From the NCBI GenBank assembly GCA_001803165.1, contig MHAZ01000021.1, forward strand, positions 434,001 to 498,000: DNA of 64,000 nt. The letters run 5' to 3'. Position numbers and translations under genes: made by a program. Shown in pieces: positions 54,760 to 62,439 of this stretch (its first letter is position 1; each line of letters opens with the position of its first letter). The notes beneath the pieces were generated by a model, which worked only from the letters and a program-made list of their open reading frames with translations, was not told where the DNA came from and ran no database searches. Origin of the DNA: Stygiobacter sp. RIFOXYC2_FULL_38_25. Its GTDB lineage: Bacteria > Bacteroidota > Ignavibacteria > Ignavibacteriales > Melioribacteraceae.

Positions 54760-55881
54760 TTAACTATTCAAACGCACCGGCATTAATAACATCATCATAT
54801 CAAGGCTTTCCTTCTTTTGTACCGGTTCTATTATCACCGCTTTTGTAGCCGAGTGAAGTCTGAAAGTAATTTCTTCTTCGCTGGAAATGTGGTTTAACAC
54901 ATCATTCACATAAGCGGAATTAAAACCTATTTCTAAATTATCGCCGGAGTAATCACAGGTTACTTTTTCTTCACCGCTTGCGCCTATGTCTAAATCTTCC
55001 GCAGATATTTCTACAGAAGTTTTTTCGATTGAGAATTTTACTCTGCGTGTACTTGAAGTTGAGAAGAGCATCATTCTCTTTATCGAATCGTGTAATTCTT
55101 TTGTGTTAACCTTCATTAAGTATTCGTTTTCAAGAGGAATAACACTTGCATAATCCGGATACTTTTGAGCTATCAATCGTGTAATTAATTCTATGTCGTT
55201 CAGCTTAAACGACATATATGATTTTGTCATATAAATCTTAGCATCTTTTTCATCAAGAATTTTGGTTAGAACAGAAACTGCTCTTTCGGGAACAACATAT
55301 TGGTTATTTGTAAGCGATTTTACATTCTTGTTTAACATGTTAACAAGTCTGTGTCCATCTGTGGTTACAAAGCGTAAGCCATCATTCGTAAATTCGAAAA
55401 GTGTTCCCATCATAGCCGGGCGCATTTCTTCTTTACTCATTGCAAAAGATCCGCGTTCGAATGCATGGCGTAATTCTACACCGTTTATTGTTACTTCGTT
55501 AATATCTTTATCTGCACTTAAAGAAGGAATTTCCGGATACTCATCCGCTTCCAAATAGCTGATTGTGTATTTACCTGCATCAGTAACCAAGTTAATTTTT
55601 TTGTTAGCCATCATCTTGAAGTGAATTGTGGTATCCTTTAAGGAACGCACAATATCATAGAGCAGACGGGCGGGAACCACCATTTTTATATTTTCATCTG
55701 TAACTATGTTTAATGCGGACTTAAGAGATATTTCCAAATCAGTCGCATAAATTGTTAGCAGACCATCCTTAACTTCAAAAAGAAAGTTTTCCAGAATAGG
55801 CATGGGTGTTCTGGTAGGAACTGCTGGAATGATTTTTCCAAGTAATTTTTCGAGTTCTTTACTATTTACTTTGAATTCCAT
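54760..55881 (-). CDS. dnaN: DNA polymerase III sliding clamp
   Basis: A 373-residue beta clamp, recognised by MEFKVNSKELEKLLGKIIPAVPTR, the three-domain repeat pattern, FVTTDGHRL, VVPARLL and the C-terminal LMPVRL that ends the family. Two clamps form a ring that holds Pol III on DNA. The ATG at 55881 has GGAG seven bases upstream; a TTG 12 bases earlier overlaps that site. It is downstream of dnaA with a 309-base gap that carries DnaA boxes. Confidence 0.96.
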   Translation of the reverse strand: MEFKVNSKELEKLLGKIIPAVPTRTPMPILENFLFEVKDGLLTIYATDLEISLKSALNIVTDENIKMVVPARLLYDIVRSLKDTTIHFKMMANKKINLVTDAGKYTISYLEADEYPEIPSLSADKDINEVTINGVELRHAFERGSFAMSKEEMRPAMMGTLFEFTNDGLRFVTTDGHRLVNMLNKNVKSLTNNQYVVPERAVSVLTKILDEKDAKIYMTKSYMSFKLNDIELITRLIAQKYPDYASVIPLENEYLMKVNTKELHDSIKRMMLFSTSSTRRVKFSIEKTSVEISAEDLDIGASGEEKVTCDYSGDNLEIGFNSAYVNDVLNHISSEEEITFRLHSATKAVIIEPVQKKESLDMMMLLMPVRLNS

Positions 55882-55969
55882 ATTAATCTCCAAGTGGCAT
55901 CAAAAAATATCAAAAATCGAGTAGAACTTCAATTTTACCCACATTTCTATCAACCCCATTATTATTAAT

Positions 55970-56189
55970 TAATGTATATAGTATATATATGTTATAATAA
56001 TAAGTATGTGGATATGTGGATTACTCTATTTAGTTCGTTATTTAGTCCATATAGTAAGAAAAATAGTAATAGCTATTAGCTGTGTATATGTGGATAAGTA
56101 ACAGTTATCCATGTGTTGATTAGTAAACCCAAGTTGCCAACATTTTTTTAACAAACCGCCCACACCTTTCCCACATCGAATGTTGATAA
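55970..56189. other. DnaA-box cluster and AT-rich element in the dnaA-dnaN spacer
   Basis: This is a spacer of 309 bases (55882-56190) between dnaA and dnaN. DnaA-box-like sites (TGTGGATAA family, minus-strand TTATCCACA) are at 56007-56015 (TGTGGATAT), 56015-56023 (TGTGGATTA), 56089-56097 (perfect TGTGGATAA), 56105-56113 (TTATCCATG), 56114-56122 (TGTTGATTA) and 56181-56189 (TGTTGATAA). The stretch 55970-56005 is almost all A/T (TATATATATG, TTATAATAATAAG), a plausible DNA-unwinding element. Together this suggests part of oriC lies here. Confidence 0.7.
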
Positions 56190-56190
56190 G

Positions 56191-57597
56191 TTAAGCTACA
56201 GATAATTCGATTTTACTCTTAATAGAATCTAACATTTCCTTCATTTTGAAATCTGTTTTAGCAGCTTCTTCTACAGAAGTCTGAGCGTGTATTACCGTGG
56301 AGTGATCTCTGCCACCAAAATGCAGCCCGATAGTTTTAAGAGAAGATTTAGTTAGCTGTTTAGCTAAATACATAGCTATCTGTCTAGCAAGCACCACTTC
56401 TTTGCGTCTGTTTTTTTCCCGGAGCTTATTTTCTTCTAACTCGAAATACTCGCACACAACTTTAGTAATTAACTCGATAGAAATATTAACCTGCTTATTG
56501 GTGGAAACTTCACGAACCGTTTTCTTAACTAACTCAAAATCAATATCTCGTGAAGTAAGAGAAGCATTAGCTAGTAGTTTAACTAAGCATCCCTCGAGCT
56601 CTCGAATGTTTGATGTAATATTATGCGCAATATACTCAACTATCTCCCGGGAAAGATTTATTCCGTAAGACTCACTCTTGTTCTTAAGGATAGCCGTTCT
56701 CGTTTCTAAATCCGGTGGCTGAATATCTGTCTGCAATCCCCACAAAAATCTGGAAACCAAACGATCACTCAATCCTTTTAAATCTTTCGGCGGTCTGTCG
56801 CTGGAAAGTATGATTTGTTTTCCGCTTTGGTGTAACGTATTAAAAATGTGAAAGAATAAATCTTGAGTTTTTTCCTTGCCTACTAAAAATTGAATATCGT
56901 CTATAATCAGCGCATCCATGCTTTTGTAAAAACTGGAAAAATCATTAACTGTGTTGGATTGAATTGCCTCAACAAACTCAACAGTAAAAGCATCGGAAGA
57001 AATATAAATTACTCTTTTTTCCGGCGCGCGCTCTAATATTTTATTCCCAATGGCATGTATAAGATGCGTTTTTCCTAAGCCAACACCTCCGTATATAAAA
57101 AGCGGATTGAACGAAGTGCTGCCCGGACTATCACCTACTGCATACGCCGCAGCGCGGGCAAGTTGGTTCCCTTCTCCTTTAATAAAATTATCAAAAGTGT
57201 ATTTGGTAATTAAGCAAGATTCAAATTCTTTTTGCGGTTCAGCAGCTTCGGTAATTACAGGTTTTCTATCCGGAAGAGTATTTTTTTCCGGCTCTGCTTC
57301 GTGTTCTTTTTCTTCAAGGATTACGTAAAGAAGCTTTCCTTCATGCCCCAAAACTTGGGCTACGGTATTTTTTATTAATGTGTTGTAGTGCTGTTCTATC
57401 CACTCAATAAAGAAATTGTTGGGAACAAACACCTTAAGCGTGTTTCCTAAAAAGTCGGAAGGCTTGATAGGGAGAAACCAGGTGTTGTAAGTTATATTGG
57501 GAACGTTTTCTTTAATTAAGCTTAAGCACTCTTTCCACACATCCTTTGCTTCTTTTTCAACACGCAAACTTTCGGCAGTATTTAGCATATTATCCAC
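56191..57597 (-). CDS. dnaA: Chromosomal replication initiator
   Basis: A 468-residue DnaA. Domain I starts VWKECLSLIKENVPNITYNTWFLP (in parts); domain III holds Walker A GGVGLGKTH (170-178) and Walker B DALIIDDIQFL; domain IV has the box-binding signature GGRDHSTVIHA. It binds DnaA boxes and opens oriC with ATP. The start is a GTG at 57597 that lies inside a perfect DnaA box (57590-57598), so DnaA binding may block its own translation start or transcription. No strong ribosome site is seen. Confidence 0.97.
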   Translation of the reverse strand: MDNMLNTAESLRVEKEAKDVWKECLSLIKENVPNITYNTWFLPIKPSDFLGNTLKVFVPNNFFIEWIEQHYNTLIKNTVAQVLGHEGKLLYVILEEKEHEAEPEKNTLPDRKPVITEAAEPQKEFESCLITKYTFDNFIKGEGNQLARAAAYAVGDSPGSTSFNPLFIYGGVGLGKTHLIHAIGNKILERAPEKRVIYISSDAFTVEFVEAIQSNTVNDFSSFYKSMDALIIDDIQFLVGKEKTQDLFFHIFNTLHQSGKQIILSSDRPPKDLKGLSDRLVSRFLWGLQTDIQPPDLETRTAILKNKSESYGINLSREIVEYIAHNITSNIRELEGCLVKLLANASLTSRDIDFELVKKTVREVSTNKQVNISIELITKVVCEYFELEENKLREKNRRKEVVLARQIAMYLAKQLTKSSLKTIGLHFGGRDHSTVIHAQTSVEEAAKTDFKMKEMLDSIKSKIELSVA

Positions 57598-57598
57598 A
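57590..57598. promoter_or_regulatory. DnaA box over the dnaA start codon
   Basis: TTATCCACA, the perfect DnaA consensus, is at 57590-57598 and overlaps the GTG start of dnaA (57595-57597). Confidence 0.8.
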
Positions 57599-58010
57599 TT
57601 ATAGAAACCGGAAAACCCGGTAGAACTTAAGAAGTTATAGTAAAAATCAATTTATTATTACCACATACTCACAAATTGTTAACATTAAATTTTCTACATA
57701 AACCGCTATGAATAAACAAGTTATAAACGGCTTAAAAGAAAAGCGAACAAAGCAAAAGTTAAATGAACCGAAACAAAGTACCCGATTTACAATGTGAAAC
57801 GTTTCACAAAAAAAAGTTATCAACAACTTGTAAACAGACCAAACCTTCCTTTTGAAGGGCGAGCAAAATAAATTCTGTAGCTCAATCAAGCAAGTTATTT
57901 TTTTGCAAGCGAAGAGAATTTTGGTAATAATTTTTTATTGCGAAGAGCGATAAGAAAACTAAATTAGCATGAAGAAAAAACATAAAGCAAAAAACTAACT
58001 TGAGTTTTGT
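57598..58010. other. 413-base intergenic region upstream of dnaA (probable oriC part)
   Basis: No gene is supported here. It contains a perfect 16-bp palindrome TGTGAAACGTTTCACA (57793-57808), a DnaA-like box TTATCAACA (57817-57825), a small inverted repeat ACCGG/CCGGT (57607-57621) and A/T-rich DNA around 57647-57720. The asparaginase gene is divergent from dnaA across this gap. It is likely to hold the dnaA and asparaginase promoters and part of the origin. Confidence 0.65.
57793..57808. promoter_or_regulatory. 16-bp palindrome upstream of dnaA
   Basis: TGTGAAACGTTTCACA is a perfect palindrome. Its halves GTGAAAC and GTTTCAC are the halves of the ParB site parS in swapped order, so it is not a normal parS. 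It is likely a protein-binding operator. Confidence 0.6.
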
Positions 58011-58982
58011 ATGAAAAACGTTTTGATTGTTTTTACCGGCGGTACTTTTTCTATGAAGATAGATGAAAAGACAAAAGCCGCAGTTCCCTTTTTTCAAGGA
58101 GAAGAATTAGTTGACATGATACCCGAAGCGCGCGGTTTAGCTAATCTTTCTATTTATGAATTCGGAAATTACCCGGGTCCGCACATTACTCCGCAGCGAA
58201 TGTTGGAATTATCAGAAAAAATAAATTCTTTTATAGAACAAAATACTTTTGACGGAATTATTGTAACACATGGAACAGATACGCTGGAAGAAACGGCTTA
58301 CTTTTTAGATTTAACACTAGAAACAAAAATTCCTATTGTAGTGATAGGCGCAATGAAAACAAGCTCGGAACCCGATTGGGATGCGCCAAGAAATTTAGTG
58401 GATGCAATTCATATAATTAATAATCCCAACAGCAAGGGTTTTGGCGTTCTGGTTTGTTTGAACGGAGAGATAAACGCGGCTAGCGAAGTAACCAAAACTC
58501 ACACTGAAGATGTAGAAACATTTCATAGTTTGGATTTTGGTTCGCTCGGATTTGTAGAAAAGGGAAAAGTTTGGTTTAATAGATTACCACGCAAACTCGA
58601 AACGCTAAAGACAAACACAATTATTTCAAACGTGGATTTAATAAAGGTTTACGCAGGCATGAACGAAAAATTTTTCCGCTTCTCTGCAGATAGCGGAGTA
58701 GAAGGAATAGTAGTTGAGGCAATGGGTGTTGGCAATGTTCCGCCGGAAGCATTTGAAGGAATTAAATACGCGGTAGAAAAAGGAATCCCAACGGTATTAG
58801 TTTCCCGTTGCCCTGCCGGAGAAACACTTGATATATATGGCTATCCGGGCGCCGGCAAATGGCTGAAACAAATGGGAGTAATATTTGCGGATTATCTTAA
58901 CGGACAGAAAGCAAGAATTAAACTTATGATCTGTTTGGGAATTACTAAGGATAAAGAAGAACTAAGAAAAATGTTTGAATGA
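58011..58982 (+). CDS. ansA: L-asparaginase (type I)
   Basis: A 323-residue asparaginase. The nucleophile threonine is in VFTGGTFSM (Thr12) and the second motif VTHGTDTLEETA (Thr89, Asp90) is present; Lys116 in GAMKTSSE completes the usual catalytic set. It hydrolyses asparagine to aspartate and ammonia in the cytoplasm (no signal peptide). It is divergent from dnaA, and its ATGA end overlaps the HEGGH membrane-protein gene by 4 bases. Confidence 0.93.
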   Translation: MKNVLIVFTGGTFSMKIDEKTKAAVPFFQGEELVDMIPEARGLANLSIYEFGNYPGPHITPQRMLELSEKINSFIEQNTFDGIIVTHGTDTLEETAYFLDLTLETKIPIVVIGAMKTSSEPDWDAPRNLVDAIHIINNPNSKGFGVLVCLNGEINAASEVTKTHTEDVETFHSLDFGSLGFVEKGKVWFNRLPRKLETLKTNTIISNVDLIKVYAGMNEKFFRFSADSGVEGIVVEAMGVGNVPPEAFEGIKYAVEKGIPTVLVSRCPAGETLDIYGYPGAGKWLKQMGVIFADYLNGQKARIKLMICLGITKDKEELRKMFE

Positions 58983-59527
58983 TGAAACCGCTATACGTAC
59001 CAAAAGAAAATTCATTTCTAGAAAAACTATTTCCGTGGATCGGCTCGTTAGTTCTTTTGCCGGTTATGATCTACTTTACTTTCAACATAGGAAACTTTCT
59101 CTTTATAGATTATATCAACTTGTTAATTCATGAAGGCGGGCACGGAGTGTTCAAAGTCTTTGGCGGATTTATTTACACGCTCGGCGGTACGCTGATGCAG
59201 ATTTTAATTCCATCAATGTTTATTGTTTTCTACTTTGTAAAGAAAACAAAATTTGGCGCGCAGGCGTTTTTGGTTTGGCTCGGACAAAACCTATTTAATA
59301 TCAGCGTTTATGCCGCAGACGCACGTGCGCAGAAACTTCCCCTGCTTGGCGGCAACAAAGTTTACCATGATTGGACATACATACTTAACGAACTCGGTTT
59401 AATTGAATACGATCAGTTGGTAGGGAATATTTTTGTTTTACTTGGATTAGCGGCGTTTGTAGTGGCGTTGATCGTTCCGTTCTTAATTAAAAATGAAAAA
59501 CCAGTAGAATTGAATCTCAATATTTAA
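58979..59527 (+). CDS. HEGGH-containing membrane protein (M50-like?)
   Basis: A 182-residue protein with four membrane segments (residues ~22-40, ~65-90, ~100-115, ~150-170). Between the first two, LLIHEGGHGVFKVFGGF has the HExxH pattern of zinc proteases and lies within or next to a helix, as in site-2 (M50) proteases. A second metal ligand of the NxxPxxxxDG type is not evident, so proteolytic activity is uncertain. It is coupled to the asparaginase gene by a 4-base overlap and convergent with the SpoIID gene (4-base overlap). Confidence 0.65.
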   Translation: MMKPLYVPKENSFLEKLFPWIGSLVLLPVMIYFTFNIGNFLFIDYINLLIHEGGHGVFKVFGGFIYTLGGTLMQILIPSMFIVFYFVKKTKFGAQAFLVWLGQNLFNISVYAADARAQKLPLLGGNKVYHDWTYILNELGLIEYDQLVGNIFVLLGLAAFVVALIVPFLIKNEKPVELNLNI

Positions 59528-60819
59528 TAAGCATTTAATCTCTCAGCTTTTCTATAATAATGCTTCAAAATCTCTTCGAAGGTTTTTCCATTTCTTGCCA
59601 TTGTAATAGCTCCGGATTGACACATTCCAACTCCATGTCCCCAGCCGGCACCGTAGAAAACAAATCCGGCATCTGTTTTATCAACAACAAAACAAGCGCT
59701 TCTAAGCGGCGGGCTTATCATCTGCCGGATTTTTAATTCGCCTTTAACCTCAACGCTATCTTTCTCAAAAATAAATTTTGCCAGATAAGCTCTTCCCGAT
59801 TCTCCGCGCTTCAAAATTTTTATATCAACCAAATTCCCTAAATCTTTTCCTTTTGCAGTCATTTCACTAATAGCTTCGGTAGTTAGCTCAACTTTCCATC
59901 TAAAATTATTTTGGCTCCAAGTTGGAAGATCGCTGTGAATATTGGGATTGCAATAAGATTTTGGATTAGAGAAAAGCCATTCGCGTAAATTGCTCTCGTT
60001 GCTTAAGTCTATAGAAGCAGAATCATCCGAATCGAAATGGGAAACGCTATAAGACTCAACACCGGGGCGATCACCCCAAACATTTTTTATTAGCTCTGAG
60101 TGTCCGCCACAGTTAGAAGCATAATAAGCGTTTATTGGTTTTCCATTCTCACTCAAAATTAAACTCTTAGTTTCATCAACAGCGCGGTCGGAAATCTCTG
60201 TGCGTTTTTTGTTGCCGCTGAAAACCTGGCACTCAACATCAGAAGTTAAATCGTGATGTTCACCGCTATACAATTTCGATGTAAGCGCCTTAATTGCTTC
60301 CGAACGCGCCGCAACTGCTTGAGCCTTTATCGCTTCGAGCGGAGAATCACCACCAATTTCATAAGGAACAACACCTTTCAAGTATTCTTCTATCGGCAAG
60401 TGTATCACAATCTCAAACTTATTTTCTTTAGTAACGTAAAAATGAAATTCCCCTTCGTAAGTTCTATCTTCTTTACTTTCCCACCACCAGCCAACTCCAA
60501 AGGGAACATTTTTGATATTAAATGTTCCGCGCTCATCGCTACTGTATAGCGTGAACCCTTCAGATTCCAAATTAATTGAGTTGCCAGATTTATATATTTT
60601 AATTTTCCCGGCTTCAATCGTAAACATTACTTCGCCATCTGCCGGCGAGAAAATCAAGCTATCACCATTAGAAGGCAGCCATTTATCATTAAAAAGTAAT
60701 CTTAAGGTATCAACCGTATTAATGATTCTTACACGAACAATAGGCTCATTTTGAAAAACAATTTGTGAGAAGAAAAGTTGTACAGAGAAAAAATAGATAA
60801 TTAAAAAAGGTTTTTTCAT
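59524..60819 (-). CDS. SpoIID/LytB-domain protein
   Basis: A 431-residue exported protein (signal MKKPFLIIYFFSVQLFFS). Residues ~115-300 form a SpoIID domain: EYLKGVVPYEIGGDSPLEAIKAQAVAARSEAIK (in parts), DLTSDVECQVFSG and YASNCGGHSE. The C-terminal GWGHGVGMCQSGAITMARNGKTFEEILKHYY block is also typical. SpoIID proteins are lytic transglycosylases acting on glycan strands that have lost their peptides; a role in wall turnover is likely here (there is no sporulation evidence). It starts at the ATG at 60819; an upstream alternative is less likely. Confidence 0.85.
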   Translation of the reverse strand: MKKPFLIIYFFSVQLFFSQIVFQNEPIVRVRIINTVDTLRLLFNDKWLPSNGDSLIFSPADGEVMFTIEAGKIKIYKSGNSINLESEGFTLYSSDERGTFNIKNVPFGVGWWWESKEDRTYEGEFHFYVTKENKFEIVIHLPIEEYLKGVVPYEIGGDSPLEAIKAQAVAARSEAIKALTSKLYSGEHHDLTSDVECQVFSGNKKRTEISDRAVDETKSLILSENGKPINAYYASNCGGHSELIKNVWGDRPGVESYSVSHFDSDDSASIDLSNESNLREWLFSNPKSYCNPNIHSDLPTWSQNNFRWKVELTTEAISEMTAKGKDLGNLVDIKILKRGESGRAYLAKFIFEKDSVEVKGELKIRQMISPPLRSACFVVDKTDAGFVFYGAGWGHGVGMCQSGAITMARNGKTFEEILKHYYRKAERLNAY

Positions 60820-60888
60820 GATTAGACCATAAAAGAAAATAGTTAAGTACAAGATAAACAGCCCTGCGGAACAAGGACTGCGTATAAA

Positions 60889-61293
60889 TCAATTTTTTCC
60901 TAATAAATCCCTTATTTGTGTAAGCAGCACTACTTCTTGGCTGGCAGCCGGCGGTGCCGTAGAAGGAGCGGCTTCTTCTTTTTTCTTTAAGCTGTTCATT
61001 CCTTTTACCAACATGAAAATGGAGAATGCGACAATTAGAAAATTGATTACTGTATTAAGAAACTTTCCGTAAAGAATTTCTACCGGCTTAGCGCCGTCAA
61101 GTGGATTGGAAAGCTTTATTGATAAAGCGCTAAAATCAATTCCGCCGATTAGCGCGCCGATAGGAGGCATAATTACATCATTTACTAACGAAGTAACGAT
61201 TCCGCCAAAAGCTGCGCCGATAATAATACCGACCGCCATATCAACTACGTTGCCCTTCATTGCGAATGTTTTGAATTCGTTTACGAGTTTCAT
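60889..61293 (-). CDS. mscL: Large-conductance mechanosensitive channel
   Basis: A 134-residue Msc[48 protein letters not shown] (in parts) is the first helix and pore, and [23 protein letters not shown] the second. The protein forms a pore that opens under membrane stretch to release solutes in osmotic downshock. The C-terminal tail is charged and Ala/Pro-rich ([16 protein letters not shown]). An AAGGAGAA ribosome site precedes the ATG. Confidence 0.97.
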   Translation of the reverse strand: MKLVNEFKTFAMKGNVVDMAVGIIIGAAFGGIVTSLVNDVIMPPIGALIGGIDFSALSIKLSNPLDGAKPVEILYGKFLNTVINFLIVAFSIFMLVKGMNSLKKKEEAAPSTAPPAASQEVVLLTQIRDLLGKN

Positions 61294-61328
61294 GTTTTCT
61301 CCTTTTAAGGTGATTTTCTATAGATACT

Positions 61329-62333
61329 TTATACTATTGCGTTAAGAATATTTTTGTTTTTGAAAACACGGTAACGCTGCTTGCCGGAAACTTCTTCAAT
61401 TATTTGCTCTTCCAAGAGTTTAGAAATGATAACGCTTAATGTCTGTTTGGAATAATCCAACTCCGAAGTTAGTTGTTGAATTGTAATAACCGGTTTTCTT
61501 TTCATTAAGTCAATTAGCTTTATGGAAGCGGTAGTGACGAGATTTTTTTCCATTAGTAATTTTTTATTCAGTTCGGCTGCCGAGTGTAATTTGGTTAAGT
61601 GTTGCAAAGTTAGGAACGCTGCTTCGTAGAAAACATGCAGCATAAATTTGACCCAACCGTTCCAATTGTTGTTTCTTGCTAAATCATCCAACCGGTCGAA
61701 GTATTCAATTTTCTTGCCTCGCAAGATTTTGGAAATCTGCAAAACCGGAACAGACAATTTTTTCTTCCAAACAAAATGAAGCTGCATTAAAGTTCTTCCC
61801 ACAATTCCATTGTGAGAATTAAACGGGTGAATCATTTCGAATTGAGCATGAACCAAAGCCGCATTAACAAGCGGATGATATGATACATCGTTAATTAAAT
61901 ATTGTTCAAGCGCGTTCATTAACCCGGAAACTTCGCCGGCGGCTGGAAGAGAAAAGGAAAATGTTGGCTCTTCAGTTCTAAATTCATCCGAAGCTTTTCC
62001 TTCAATCAATTCTCTGTGAATAGTCTTTATTAAGCGGGAAGGTTTTACATCCTTTAATATTTTTTGAGCGACTTCAACAGAACGAATCAACTTATTTGTC
62101 TGTGTCTCTGTATCTGAATTGAAGAAATAGCTTTCAAGATTCCAACCGGTATTATAATCTAAGGAGTAACTGTTAATAGCTTCGTTAATCTTAATTAGAT
62201 TGTAAAAACCAACGGAGGTAAAGTTAATTAACAGCTCAATTTGAGATAGTAGTTTCTCGGTTTCCGAGATAAATGTGAGTGACTCGGAATCCAGCTTTAA
62301 TTTAGGTTCGGGAGGTAGAGAATTTAGAATCAT
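61329..62333 (-). CDS. Fic-family protein with degenerate active-site motif
   Basis: A 334-residue protein with an N-terminal Fic-N-like region, a Fic core and a C-terminal winged helix (TTASIKLIDLMKRKPVITIQQLTSELDYSKQTLSVIISKLLEEQIIEEVSG, in parts). The Fic motif, normally HPFxDGNGRxGR, reads HPFNSHNGIVGR (169-180): the catalytic His and the last GR are kept, but Asp is Ser, a Gly is His and the first Arg is Ile. The alpha-inhibitory [ST]xxxE motif is not seen. It may have lost AMP transfer and become a DNA-binding regulator. A 9+9 bp inverted repeat lies just upstream. Confidence 0.8.
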   Translation of the reverse strand: MILNSLPPEPKLKLDSESLTFISETEKLLSQIELLINFTSVGFYNLIKINEAINSYSLDYNTGWNLESYFFNSDTETQTNKLIRSVEVAQKILKDVKPSRLIKTIHRELIEGKASDEFRTEEPTFSFSLPAAGEVSGLMNALEQYLINDVSYHPLVNAALVHAQFEMIHPFNSHNGIVGRTLMQLHFVWKKKLSVPVLQISKILRGKKIEYFDRLDDLARNNNWNGWVKFMLHVFYEAAFLTLQHLTKLHSAAELNKKLLMEKNLVTTASIKLIDLMKRKPVITIQQLTSELDYSKQTLSVIISKLLEEQIIEEVSGKQRYRVFKNKNILNAIV

Positions 62334-62353
62334 TTGATTTAAGACAATTATTG

Positions 62354-62388
62354 TTGACTTAAATAATGAAATTAATTTATTAAGTCAA
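62354..62388. promoter_or_regulatory. Inverted repeat (operator-like) upstream of the Fic gene
   Basis: TTGACTTAA (62354-62362) is matched by TTAAGTCAA (62380-62388) with 17 A/T-rich bases between. It lies 20 bases before the Fic start and may be bound by its winged helix. TTGACT on the plus strand could also be a -35 element. Confidence 0.5.
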
Positions 62389-62439
62389 GAATAAGTTGTT
62401 AATCACGATTATCAAATTTATAATTCCGAGCTACAAGAC

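Noticed and set aside
57793-57808. Ordinary ParB parS site
   Set aside because: The half-sites are in the reverse order of the parS consensus, so it was recorded as a palindrome only.
57647-58097. Two small ORFs on the minus strand upstream of dnaA
   Set aside because: Low complexity, rich in Phe/Leu/Cys, overlap origin elements and the asparaginase gene; no ribosome site.
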